Shown: piece by piece, positions 11,154 to 22,143 of the stretch
Layout of the letters: every line of letters starts with the position of its first letter
How positions within the stretch are numbered: the first letter of the stretch is position 1
Assembly (NCBI RefSeq): GCF_010093535.1
Contig: NW_022985229.1
Location: forward strand, 133,626-197,625
Reading direction: 5' to 3'
From: Lindgomyces ingoldianus
Taxonomy: Eukaryota; Ascomycota; Dothideomycetes; Pleosporales; Lindgomycetaceae
Length of the DNA: 64,000 nt
Notes under the pieces: model-generated
Told to the model about the DNA's origin: nothing
Seen by the model: only the letters and a program-made list of their open reading frames with translations
The model's database searches: none
Program-made: the position numbers and the translations under genes

Positions 11154-11534
11154 GCTAATAAGGCTGCTACGTGATATAAATTATATAAAAAAAAGCAAAT
11201 TAAGTTAGAAAAGACTTTAATAATTTAGAAAGGCCTACGCTTAATAGCTCTAAAGGAGTTTAAAGCGCGCAGTAACAGGAAGAAGGCAAAGAAGCAAGTG
11301 TAAGCTAAAGTAGGTAAGCTATTCTAAAGGCGCTGTAAATAGTGTAATTAGACTAGGCATAACATGTAAACATGTAAGTAAGAAGTAAAAGTAGTATCTA
11401 AATAATATTCTAGGCTGTACTATACTATGTAGTGCTAGAGCGGGTTGTTATAGTCTATAATAGAGTTGGTTAGGGTAGAGTCTTAGCAAAAGTAAGCAAC
11501 TTAGGTGTGTAAGCAACTCGCCTGTAAAGTACGT
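11154..11534 (+). mobile_element. Family A transposon, opposite-end fragment
   Basis: Matches the reverse complement of 2045-2440 of A1 (words gctaataaggctgctac, aggagtttaaagcgcgcag) and ends in the family TIR followed by TA at 11535-11536. It abuts A2 directly. It is the distal end of a full-length A element whose transposase part is missing. Confidence 0.78.
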
Positions 11535-11536
11535 TA

Positions 11537-12596
11537 CATAATCTACTAGAAAAGTAATTAACTATAATACTATAATAAAATCCTACTAGTAATTAAAAAC
11601 TCTATGTAATAATAAAAAGAATAAGAAATAATTTCTATTATATAAATAACTTATTAAAACATAGAGATATTAGAGGCAACACTATAGAATAAGAGCAGCC
11701 TAGGGTACTAGAATAATAAGATCAATATGTTAGAGGCTTTAATAAGCCTATAAGCCTAATTATACACAAGTTATATAATCACTAATCTATATATAGTAAC
11801 TTAAAAGAGCGCTACTTTTTTAAGTTTATATATAATAGATTTTAAAGAATAGACACTATAAAACTTCTTAACACTTAGTTATATATTTAAAAAGAAGCTT
11901 ATGTAAGTGCTAGATAATAAAAGAATTACACTATAGCTAAGTAGTAAAAGTACCTAAGCCTAGAAGTTGTATAATATAGCATGAAAAAAGTAATTATGTT
12001 TAAAAAGCTTTATATACAACCTTTATTACTATATAAAGCTCTACACAGAAGCAGGCTAAACATAATGCTGCTAATAACACTAAACATACTAGCATTACCT
12101 GCTTCTATACCTTAGCTAGCACTACACTAATCACTGTACAAACAATATATAACACTCTACCTAACGCCTGCTCCACACTCTTAATTGTACACACTACCGC
12201 CTACTGCAGTGTATCCACTACTAGTACCCTCTGTACAACCTCTACTATATTACAACCTGTACAAACTTCTACTCTAAAGAGAAGTTACTAAAGAAAAACT
12301 CTTAGTAAATAAAATTATATAATTTTAAAAAGCATAAAAGAAATAATAACTATATAAGTTAACTATATAATATTTTTATAAATAAAATAAAATATTTTAA
12401 TAATCTATGCTAACATCTAGATATTTAGAAAACTTAGTACACAGACATCTTTCTAGATATCCTAGAAGGTTGCGCAAATATGTACTATATACATAACATA
12501 GGCTCTAGACATAACTAGAAGCATCTATATAATGCCTTAAGTAACTACTTTAACACTAATATAAACAATAGCTAGTACTAGACTAACTAGACTGTA
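11537..12596. repeat. Unidentified repeated sequence D, copy 1
   Basis: Collinear with 55338-56107 plus 57212-57390. The plus strand has a long stop-interrupted frame with a Trp-codon-derived stop pattern (TAG where TGG is likely), e.g. around 11790-11950 and a Pro/Leu/Ala-rich stretch around 12030-12260. It was probably once protein-coding. I recognise no family. It ends at the C2-family LTR at 12597. Confidence 0.55.
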
Positions 12597-13211
12597 TGTT
12601 ACAATCTTTTCTTCGAAGAGGTGGTGTCCGGAGAACTCTAGGCCTAGAGAGAGGATTAGAGGATTTGAAGGGGAGAGAACTTAGTCTAAACAGGTGTACA
12701 ATCTGTTAGAACGTGGTTACTAGAACGAGGAGGTGCGGCTGGCTATAGTTTGCCCTTTAACAGCAGTATAAGGTGCTTAGGTTAAACAGTTCTAGTGATA
12801 GAACAAGATAGAAGGTATATATAGTGTAAGATATACTATGAAATTGCTTCTTATTAAAAAGATAGCAATGCTACTTAGTCTATGTAAATAATAAACTAAA
12901 CTTTAATTACAACTGTTCTAGTAATAGTTAGGATCTAAACTATATACATAGGGTTACACGTTGTTAAGCGTAGTTAAGCGCTCTCTAATAGTAGTTTCTT
13001 TACACGCTTAATAACGCTTAGTTGCGCTTAACCGTCTACTGTTTATTAAATAGTGCACTTAGCTGTGCATTAGTCTAATATATTTGCCTATTTGTTGTCT
13101 ATTAGGTTACATAACGTAATAGGTAGGGCAATAAGAGGATTCTAGCCTTGCTTGTTTAAACAGTGGGGAATAATAGGTTAGTAGCTTACAGTCTAATTAT
13201 AGGTTGTAACA
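12597..13211 (-). mobile_element. C2-family LTR, minus orientation
   Basis: 615 bp, starting TGTTACAATCTTTTC (complement of the GATTGTAACA end) and ending GGTTGTAACA. It contains the diagnostic tatatagtgtaagatatac block in reverse. No matching 5-bp duplication flanks it (ctgta versus tgcag), so it is either the remaining LTR of a truncated element or a solo LTR with damaged flanks. Confidence 0.78.
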
Positions 13212-13581
13212 TGCAGGCTCCCCTCTCTATTAGCGTTCTTACTATTCTGCTCACGCTGTTGCAAGTGTTTAAATTTTCTTTTATCTAGTAGGTGCCTTTT
13301 AATAAACGCTTTACAGATGTCTGTTCTTTTTAACTATGCCTTACTAGTCCTCTTACTAGTCTGCTTATGCGCGCTGTTTGTGTGCAGTTGCTTGCCTTAA
13401 TTCTCTTTATTATACAAAGATGCAACCCTATAGCCTCTGCTATTTTACTCGCTCTTTCTGTGTTTTAACCTTGTTATTAGACAAGTGTGTAGAGTGCGTT
13501 TAAAAGAGAACTTGTTATAATGCTTTTATTTCTAACATAGCTTAAAATTATTTAAAGAAGGAGTAAGAAAAACTTCTTTAT
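13212..13581. other. Unidentified sequence Q, left part (no gene seen)
   Basis: Less AT-drifted than its neighbours and continuous with 19206 onward once the C1 copia is removed. I find no open frame and no recognised family in this half. Confidence 0.5.
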
Positions 13582-13586
13582 AAGTT

Positions 13587-14007
13587 TGTTAGATATGCGC
13601 ACCTACTGTCAAGACAGGAGGAACGTTTGACGAAAGCTGCTACATAGTACGAGCAATGAGCTCGAACAGTATGTTGCTGCAAATTGCTGCATGTTGCAGC
13701 AAATTGCAGCATTTTGCAGCATGTTGCAGCATTTTGCAGCATGTTGCAGCATGTTGCAGCAAATTGCAGCATGTTGCAGCAAATTGCAGCATTTTGCAGC
13801 ATGTTACAGCATTTTGCAGCATTTTGCAAGCTGGTCGCGCATAGGGCTAGTGCGCGAGGGACTCGGATCGGAAAAACAAAAGCCGAGCAACACGAGTAGA
13901 GCAGAAAAAAGGATCAATAAATCAATACAATCAATCATCATCCCATACATCATATCTAAACCTATCATTCATCTTAGGAAGCCTAGAAACAGTGCTTCAA
14001 TCTGACA
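13587..14007 (+). repeat. C1 5' LTR
   Basis: 421 bp, TGTTAGATATGCGC to CAATCTGACA. Contains an inverted repeat ctactgtcaagacagg near the start, the 10-bp tandem array (13671-13830), a conserved GC-normal block (gctggtcgcgcatagggc through gagggactcggatcgg) and a 3' AT-rich stretch (atcaatacaatcaatcat). Confidence 0.95.
13671..13830 (+). repeat. 10-bp tandem array in C1 5' LTR (16 units)
   Basis: Sixteen consecutive 10-bp units of the forms ATGTTGCAGC, AAATTGCAGC and ATTTTGCAGC. The core TTGCAGC is invariant apart from two tgctgc units and one ttacagc unit, while the first three bases alternate between atg, aaa and att. Confidence 0.96.
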
Positions 14008-14039
14008 ATTAAGAGTCTCAGTGCCTCCATCGATACAAA

Positions 14040-14369
14040 ATGGCCACCCAGCCTCCTCGAGACGCGACAGTCGTCCTTCGAGACCACACCGACTACAGAG
14101 CCTGGATGATGCAGCTGCAATCGAGATGTGTAGCGCACAGCATCTAGCCGCAAGTGGATCCTAAGTTGACCATCCAAATGATCTCCAAACCAAGAGCTCC
14201 AGAGATGCCGCTAATAGCTAAGTTTTCACCAGCCTCTAACGTTGAAACGCCTACGCACATGAACAAGCTATTAACAAGCAGTGTCAGAGCCTTTAAAGAA
14301 GCCATTAAATACTACAAGATTAAGGCTAACAAGTACAAGAGTAATAGACATAATTATAAAAGAGAGTAA
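14040..14369 (+). pseudogene. copia Gag N-terminus (one in-frame TAG)
   Basis: Frame opening at ATG 14040, 33 bp after the 5' LTR, and running to TAA at 14367-14369 with a single TAG at 14145-14147, where Trp (TGG) is likely. It reads MATQPPRDATVVLRDHTDY, then RAWMMQLQSRC, matching the start of copia Gag (xLxGxxNYxxW...RC). After the stop, PQVDPKL continues the family pattern. Gag is the structural protein of the retrotransposon particle. This part has normal codon composition and near-normal GC, in contrast with the pol region. The lone stop is what a single RIP transition would give. The TAA end is probably also a mutation. Confidence 0.82.
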
Positions 14370-17300
14370 TTAAGCCTCTAACAGATTATTGTCTTTATCT
14401 AGTTAACAGTTAGCCCGCATCTGTAGTGTACATGCTGTTCCCTAGATTAACTACTTAGACAGTAGATTATAAACCTTAAAGCTATAGTAGGTGTTAATAA
14501 CTAATTTAAACAAGAACACGTGCGCAACTAATATAATACATCTCTAAAGCTGCTAAGAAACGCAAGCATATAGAACCTATAGCTAGCAGAGTATGATTAC
14601 GCTGCTATAGAAGTAGAGACACAAAATGTTCTAGAAACAACGCAGTTTAATGCTGTTACAAAGAACTTTCTAACTACTATAAATAAAGTTGCCTCTTATT
14701 AGTCTACAACTTTTTAGGAAAGCAGACAGTTTACACTAAACATAAATTAGAAAGAAATAATAAAGCGCTTTTAAAAACATATAATGTTAAATTATCTAAT
14801 ATACATAAAAAAGCATAAAGCTGCCTTTATAACAGATAACTTATTATATCTTACTAAAAGTAAGAAAACTACCTAGGGCACAAATAGAGACGCCTATAGT
14901 GCAGAAGTTACAATGTTAAGAAAACAGAGTAGACCTTAATATTAATGTTATTAAAAGATAACAGGAAGTTATTTTTAAGCTAAAAACCTGCTAAAACAGG
15001 AGGCACTAAATGTCCTACATGCAGACACATCTATGCACTAAAGGACTGCTTCTATGTCTATCTAGACAGAGCACTAGACTAGTAGATGCTAAATAAGAGA
15101 GTTAAAAAGCTTATAGCATTAAAGCGCAAGCACAACTTAGAATTTTAAGGCCTACTTAGAGGGCAGCGCAGACATAATTTAAAAATACTAACCTTAAAGA
15201 GTTTACATACACCTATGCTAGAGATATAAGAAGACTAACTTAAAAGCTAAGAAGTATTAAGAATTAAAGCAGCTATATTACTAGCTATAGTTAATTTAAA
15301 CTAGAACAGATATTTACTAAGAGAATTATTTATCCTTAACTTAGGCTTAACATGCTATATTATAAATAATTTTAATTAGATCTATAACTATTGTTTACTA
15401 ACACTAGAACACTTTATCTAGTCTAGAAACTCTTATGTATAGATTTAAAGCTACAAATTAATTACACTAAGCTTAAAAAGTAAGCATAGAACACATAGTT
15501 AAGCATACAGTCTTGTACTACATAACGCTGCACTGTGCCTAGACCTGCTGTGCAACCTAGTCTTGTTCTGCTTACTACAATAGAAAGGAATCTAGTAGGA
15601 CACATAAGCAAAGCTAACTGCTTTAAAGGCTTTAGATAGGACAATAATTAGAGATCTTATAGAGATCTATAGCTAATAGGTGTTAGAGTACTATCTACTA
15701 CAGGAGGGCTTATATTATACACACATAATTAACACAAGAACTAAACATAGTCTATAAAAGGCATCTATAGAGCTATAGCATAAGCATCTTAGATACCCTA
15801 GACTAGCTACACTTTAACACCTTATGTAGTAAGCTAAGGGGGTGTAAATTAAAGGAATTATAATAGTCTAATGTAACTTATGTAGCAAAGCTAAAATATA
15901 ATAATAAATTAGCTGCACACTATAAAGCAGTAATAGTAGACGTAGTAAGAGCCTGTTAATTAATTTCTATGCATACAAAGCATAAAGCATTATAACAGAG
16001 CAGAGTTAAATGCTAATTACTAACAAGTATTCTAGCCTCTAGTAGAACCTCTACTTTAAGAATAATAGGCTTGCTAAATTAATTATTAAAGCTTTTATAA
16101 TTTTTATTCTCTTTCTAAAGAACTATTATAATATTACTATAAAAGTTATTAAAGCTAATAATAAAATTATAACAGTAAAACTACATGTAAAACACTAGCT
16201 AGCATTACATAAAATAACTGTTAAGCCTTTAGCACTAGATACACAAGCCTAGAACAGAGAAGCTAAACGCTTAGAAGGTGTAAATAAGGAGAAGTTATAG
16301 GCTATGTAACTAGATGCTAACCTACTATAGAACATATAGCTATACATTACTAGAGCTAGCGTATACCTATACAATTAGACGCTAAACTATGCTAATAACT
16401 AGAAGACACTATATAAAATCTTTTTTACTTAAGCAGCTCTAAATAATAAAGTTGTTACATTAATTTAAAAGCTAAGCCTTACACATTTAAAAGCTTACAG
16501 CTGTAAAGTATTTATAATAACTAATAACACACATTAGAATAAATCTAAGCTATAAAGGCTAGACTTAAAGGTGTAGATTAGATATCTAGTTAGGTACTAA
16601 TTATTAAACATTTACTGTGTATAGATACTACTACTAGTAAAAGTAATTTATACACATAACATTATTTTTAATAAACACTTAATCTTTAGTAGTAAGCCTA
16701 AAGACCTAATAAATAACCTTATACGCAACACAGTAAAGAAAATTACTATATATATTAGAATAATTAAGCTTCTAACACTTAGTTATTAGCTAGAGATAGA
16801 GTTATTTTATAAAGACAACACTATAGATAATACATTAAATTTTAATAAAGTAGACCTACTAGGCTACTATTAAGGAAGAAAGATTAGAGATAACTATCTG
16901 TCTTCTCTAAATACTCTGCTACCTACAGCATTGCTTATGCAGCTAATAGCTAGAGCAGCACTAAAGCTAAGCTAAATAAAGTTGTTAAAGACTATACTAT
17001 AGGCTGCAGCCTTTATAGCTAGCATAAGATCTAGAAGTGTAAGAAAGTATAGCAGCAAGACGCTAAATAAAGCAGCATTAATAAGAATGCTATTTAAAAG
17101 AAAGACACTTTATAAAAGCTAGCTGCTACCTTTGCTATTAACTTAAAAGCAACTAAAGGAGCACTCTCTACATAAAATGTTTAAGGCAGCAGAAAGAACG
17201 CACTTAGACAGTTATTAGATAATAAAATTCTAGACAGAGGTCTAGACAAAGCTAATTAAGGCAGCTAGACAGCAGATTCTAGATTGTATGTAGGTGTACA

Positions 17301-18742
17301 CCTATAAGCTTAATAAGCACTATAGATTATAAAGATGTAAGGCGTAACTAGTAGTCTATAGTAATTAACAGAGAAACATTACTACACAAGATACCTACTC
17401 TGCCACTCTAGCAGGATGCTTATTTTAAATGCTAATAGCAATATCTGCACACTTTAACTTAAAGCTTAAATAATATAATGTAACTAACATGTTTATACAT
17501 GCAGCAATTAACTGCAATATCTACATGCAGATGCTAAAAAGCTATTAGAAACTAGGTATAATACTAAAGCTTTAAAAGGCACTATATAGCCTGTAAATTT
17601 CTTCTTTACTCTAGTAACACTATTTTATAACAACTCTTAAAGGCCTTAGGTTCTTAGCTGTCCTACATAAACTCTACTACATAGCTAAAGCTAGAATATT
17701 TGTCTTGTTCTATGTAGACAACCTTATTATTATGTACAGAAAAGGCTCTAAAGTAGATGCACAGCGTGTAGTAAACTAGTTACAAGAGAAGTATACCCTA
17801 ACAGAAGGCAAGGACCTATAATAGTTTCTAGAAGTTAAGATTATTAGAGATTAACAGCAACAAATAATTTAGCTGTTATAGGCCTTATATATTAATAAGA
17901 TAGCTAGGCTAGCTAACAGAAAGAACCTGCAGCATGCTACACCTATAAGTAGGATTAAACTTATGCTGCAATCTAGTTTTATAACTCTATTAAAAGTAAA
18001 TTAATATTAGTAGAAGATTAGATCTCTGCTCTTTGCAGCAGTTACTATAAAACTAGACATTGCCTTTACTACATCACGCCTTGCACAGTTTCTCACAAAT
18101 CCCGCATCTAACTATTAGGATGCAGCTGATTAAGTCATCCTGTACCTACATGCAACACAGACGTACGCACTCTAATTAGAAGAAGAAGACTACCTTATAG
18201 TAGTAAGCAATGTGTTATTTATAGATAATACACTAGATAAAAAGAGCTTTTAGGGCTATGTTATTTAACTATTTAGCAGATAGATTACATAGTAAGTAAA
18301 TAAATAAGATACAGTTACAACGTCTATAACAGAAGCAGAATTACTTGCACTATTCTAAGTTGCTAAAGAAGCTATGTTTATAAAAATGCTTTTTAACAAA
18401 CTGTAGGTTAAGCTGCCTAATTTAACTATTATAATTTAGTGCAACAACAAGCAGACAATCTAACTAGTAAACAAAGAGATATCTTAACTTTAAACTAAGC
18501 TCTAACATATTAACATCTATAACTACTAGCTCTGACAGGAAGTCTCTTAACAAACAATTAAGGTTGTCTATCTCCCCTCTAGTAAGATGCTTGCAGACAG
18601 ACTTACTAAAGCGCTTCTAGCTAGCAAATAGCTAAGCTTTCTTTAGCAAATTCGGCTAGTTGACGTCAGGGAGAGGATAGTTAGTTAGGAAGCGGATATG
18701 GAAGAGATTGAAGCAAGAATAGAAGCCCTGGAAGCATACTAA
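14370..18742 (+). pseudogene. copia gag-pol remnant: zinc knuckle, integrase, RT, RNase H
   Basis: Continuation of the C1 polyprotein, heavily RIP-mutated. A CCHC-like knuckle lies at 15011-15052 (KCPTCRHIYALKDC). The copia RT signature KALYSL is at about 17575-17595 and the catalytic YVDN (family YVDD) at about 17714-17722. RNase H follows at about 18160-18640, with ITEAELLAL near 18325-18350 and MLADRLTKALL near 18588-18620. The C-terminus IEARIEALEAY ends in TAA at 18740-18742 and is well preserved. The product would reverse-transcribe and integrate the element. The Asp->Asn change at the RT active site and dozens of stops make it non-functional. Confidence 0.88.
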
Positions 18743-18791
18743 GATTGCGCAATCAGGAACCAGCTTAAAGCATGTCTAAGCTGAGGGGGTG

Positions 18792-19200
18792 TGTCAGATA
18801 TGCGCACCTACTGTTAAGACAGGAGGAACGTTTGACGAAAGCTGCTACATAGTACGAGCAATAAGCTCGAACAGTATGTTGCTGCAAATTGCTGCATGTT
18901 GCAGCATTTTGCAGCATTTTGCAGCATGTTACAGCATTTTGCAGCATTTTGCAAGCTGGTCGCGCATAGGGCTAGTGCGCGAGGGACTCGGATCGGAAAA
19001 ACANNNNNNNNNNATTTTGCAAGCTGGTCGCGCATAGGGCTAGTGCGCGAGGGACTCGGATCGGAAAAACAAAAGCCGAGCAACACGAGTAGAGCAGAAA
19101 AAAGGATCGATAAATCAATACAATCAATCATCATCCCATACATCATATCTAAACCCATCATTCATCTCAGGAAGCCTAGAAACAGTGCTTCAATCTAACA
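18792..19200 (+). repeat. C1 3' LTR with assembly gap
   Basis: Begins TGTCAGATATGCGC and ends CAATCTAACA. About 8 ten-bp units (18873-18955) are present before the gap, versus 16 in the 5' LTR. Ten Ns lie at 19004-19013. Confidence 0.93.
19004..19013. other. Assembly gap (10 N)
   Basis: Ten Ns. The ~56 bases after the gap (attttgcaagctggtcgcgc onward) repeat the bases just before it (18944-19003), so the gap joins two reads of the same LTR segment. The true length here is unknown. Confidence 0.97.
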
Positions 19201-19205
19201 AAGTT

Positions 19206-19620
19206 AAACAGCGCTTAGGTTAAGTAGGGACAGAAAAAGAAGCAGGAATTAGAAGAGGCAGAAAAAGAGGTAAAGCGTTGTGCTGTAAGCTTAAAAAGGC
19301 TACAGGTAATTTGCACCTGCTAGAACTAGTGTTAGAAGCAACTTAGTCTTTTTAAAAGTTAAAGGGTAAAATATCTAGAAGAAGACCTTTTATTACTAGA
19401 TAAGATTAAAGCACTTAAGGCAGAGGCAGCAGGCCTTCCTTCTTCTTAGCCTGCGTTAAAGAGTCGCAGGCTTCCCACATTGCAGCTATCTAGTGTTGCT
19501 AAGGTGCCTTTAGCTAACAATAGTGTTTTCTAGTCTAGGGAACTTTCTCTAGGCTAGTTCTAGTTAGAAAGAACGCCTAATAATCTTAAAAAAGCTATAG
19601 AGCGTTTGTTAAGTTCTTAA
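19206..19620 (+). other. Unidentified sequence Q, right part, charged coiled-coil remnant
   Basis: Plus-strand frame interrupted by stops, with Lys/Glu/Leu-rich text around 19225-19440 (KKKQELEEAEKEVKRCAV-like, later KIKALKAEAAGLPSS). It resembles the charged C-terminal tails of fungal DDE transposases, but no domain is recognisable. It continues the sequence left of C1 (13212-13581). Confidence 0.4.
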
Positions 19621-20479
19621 TAAGTTTCTATATGCTTTTACTAGTAGGCTATCTTTTTTATTTTACTAAGAATTCTTTTTTATTTCTAGTGTTAAGTATA
19701 TGTTCTACTTTATATTCTACTTCTATATCTTTCTAACTAGTTGTTAAAAGAGGTATTTCTTTTAATGCCTTTTTAAGCTTTAAGATGTAGAACTATAAGT
19801 GTATGCGTATTTCTTCTAGTAGCTTAAGCTTATAGTGTTCTTATTTTATCTATAATACTTTATAAGGTCTAATATGTTTGTTAGTAAGTTTTTATAAGAG
19901 TCTAGAAGTGCAGAAGTTTTTTGTTTTAAGGTAAACATAATCTCTAGGGTAGATTTCTAGACTTAGTTGTTAAATCTTATTTACATTTTATTTTATTATT
20001 TTATAGCTAGCGTTAGCTTTAATTACTAATTTTTAATGTAGATTTAATAAGTACAACAGACAGTTAACTGTTTTTAGTAGGTCTGTTAGTTAGTTTCTAT
20101 AAAGCGTGTAGCAAAAGTAGTAGCTAAAATTAGCTTTATAAGGTGTTTTCTTTGTTATAGCTAATTTTACTGTGTTAATTGCTAGTTATGCTATAAAAAG
20201 CTATTCTGCCTAATTATCTTAGTTATAGGATATGTATTTTCTTAAATACCTTTCTACTTCTGCGTTTACTTATTTAGTTTGTCTATCTATCTGCAGGTAA
20301 TATGCTGTAGACAAGCTCTGTTCTATTTCTAAGAGTTTTATAGCAGCTTCCTAGAACTTGCTTATAAACAACTTATTTTAGTTAAAGATAATAATCTATA
20401 GGCAACTATAGACTAAAACTATGTTTTGTTTAAATTTATATAAGAATTCTTTAGCTGTTATACTTTTCTTAAAAAGCTA
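19621..20479 (-). mobile_element. Ty3/gypsy family K, integrase part
   Basis: Minus-strand remnant with an integrase core near 20170-20330: SAYYLQIDRQTK, then VNAEVERYLRKYISYN. These match the Ty3/gypsy integrase consensus TAYHPQTDGQTERVN with RIP-type changes (His->Tyr, Gly->Arg, stops). The left boundary with Q is approximate. It is interrupted by A5 at 20482 and resumes at 22921. Confidence 0.78.
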
Positions 20480-20707
20480 TAACGTACTTCACAGGCAAGT
20501 TGCTTACACACCTAAGTTGCTTACTTTTGCTAAGACCCTACTAAACTACCCTTCCTACACTAATGCATTCCCTACAACACTACTTAGACGCGCTAAAAGA
20601 ATGTTAGATACAGCTTATGCTCTAAGCTTTTAAACAAGACATAAAACTCTTAAAGAAATGTGCTACAGCTATAGGCAAGGTCTTATAAAAGATAATAAAT
20701 AACTATA

Positions 20708-21822
20708 ACGTACCTAACAGGTTGGCCGGCCACACAGGTTGGCCGGCCACTTTTGCTAAGCCCCCACTAAACTCTACCTATCTACATAATGCCTTAACAA
20801 CAACACTAGATTAAATCTTCTAAAGAACGTTAGATATAGCTTGCTCTTTAGGCTCTTAAATAAGACTTAAAACTCTCCTTGCAACGCGCTGCAGCTATCT
20901 ATAATGTCTCTTACACAACACTAAGCAATTAACGCGCTAGACAGCCTTCACAAGCAGAATGCTAGCCTAAATTAAGGAATCTAACTAAGCTTAAGAAGAA
21001 GGTAGTTGTTAAGTACATACTTAAGCTTATTACGCGCGGATTTCCCCCTAGGCTTGCAGCTGTAGCTGATATAGCTAATTCCTTGCCCGCAGAGCGCAAT
21101 CTAGGCCAGGTTAGCTTAAACTAGACTAGTATGTGGGTTAAGCACTGCCCTAAGTTCACAATAAAGTTTAATTATAAGTATAATTATAAGAGAGCGCTTT
21201 ATAAGGATCTAGAGGTTATCTAGGGCTAGTTTCGCCTAGTAGCTAACATAAAAGCTAAGTACAGTATCTAGAATAAAGACAGGTATAACTTTAATAAGTT
21301 AGGCTTTATAATAGGCTAGATATTAACTAGAGCAGTTGTTACAGCTTTAGAGAGATAAGAACAGCTAAAGGCAATATAGCAAGGTAATAGAGAGTAGATA
21401 ACAGTTATCTAGGGCATTAATGTAACAGGGTGGGCTATAAGATTACAAAGCTTTAAGCGGCAAATAAGGCTACCACGTGACGTAGATTACATAAAAGGAA
21501 GCAGATTTAAGTAAAAGAGACCTTAATAGTTAAGGATAGGGCTTGTCTAACTGCTCTAAAGGAGTTTAAAGCGCGTAGTAATAGGAAGAAGCTAAAGACG
21601 CAGGAGCGCGCTAAAGGAGGTAAGCTAAGTTAAAGGCAATATAGGTAGTGCAATTAGACTAGGCATAACTTACGTACATGTAAGCAAGTAGTAGAAGTAG
21701 ACTTTAAATAATATCTTGTGTTGTATTACTTTATACAGGGCTAAAGTGGGCTGTTTTGCGAGAGAATAGGGTGGTTTTAGTGGGGGCTTGGCAAAAGTGG
21801 CCGGCCAACCCGTTAGGTACGT
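20708..21822 (+). mobile_element. Family B deletion derivative (B1, 1115 bp)
   Basis: TA duplications at 20706-20707 and 21823-21824. The left end has two GGTTGGCCGGCCAC boxes, the right end one. The N-terminal half of a Fot1/pogo transposase is retained (about 20930-21440; KYILKLITR, PRLAAVADIANSLPAERN, YNFNKLGFIIGW). The DDE half is missing: the sequence jumps near 21425 from the VIWGIN-like end to the 3' region. The same junction is present in B3 and B4. Base composition is less decayed than in B2. Confidence 0.9.
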
Positions 21823-21928
21823 TAGCACTAGATAACCTTTATAAGCTAATTCTACAGCTAAATTACAGAGGCTAGGCAATAAAAAAAAGCAGGTAATTGT
21901 TAAGACTATACTTAAGTTATATGCGCAA

Positions 21929-22143
21929 TGTGACGGTGCTGCTTGTCAAGCTCCGCTGCTAGTCACATGATCTCGCTAAGGGTTAAGCAAGCGCGCTAGC
22001 GCCTTGGCGCTGCGCAAGCTTTTCTCTCGCGAAAACCCTTCGCCTCCTTCACTCCCCATCCTAGTTTAGCTGAAATAGAGCCGACCTACTCTACCTTGCT
22101 TCCCCAGCTCCATACAGTAGTAGAGACAGTGCTTGTCATCACA
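21929..22143. mobile_element. 215-bp LTR-like insertion
   Basis: Starts TGTGACGGTGCTGC, ends CTTGTCATCACA, and is flanked by exact CGCAA duplications at 21924-21928 and 22144-22148. GC-rich and free of RIP drift. Contains a palindromic GC cluster (gcgcgctagcgccttggcgc). It is a solo LTR or a miniature LTR element. No second copy is seen in the window. Confidence 0.78.

Larger units (their letters stand above)
13587..19200 (+). mobile_element. Complete Ty1/copia LTR retrotransposon C1
   Basis: Full-length element with 5' LTR 13587-14007, internal region 14008-18791 and 3' LTR 18792-19200. An exact AAGTT duplication lies at 13582-13586 and 19201-19205. The internal region codes, in order, for Gag, zinc knuckle, integrase, RT and RNase H of copia type, all broken by stops. 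A purine-rich tract (gctgaggggg) precedes the 3' LTR. The first ~780 bp and last ~550 bp are much less mutated than the middle. This copy is dead. Confidence 0.96.

Noticed and set aside
12597..13211. Solo LTR with target duplication
   Set aside because: The termini are clear, but the flanking five bases (ctgta / tgcag) do not match, so I list it only as an LTR.
15462..15644. Minus-strand 60-codon frame inside the copia pol region
   Set aside because: Antisense shadow of the degraded polyprotein with no independent support.
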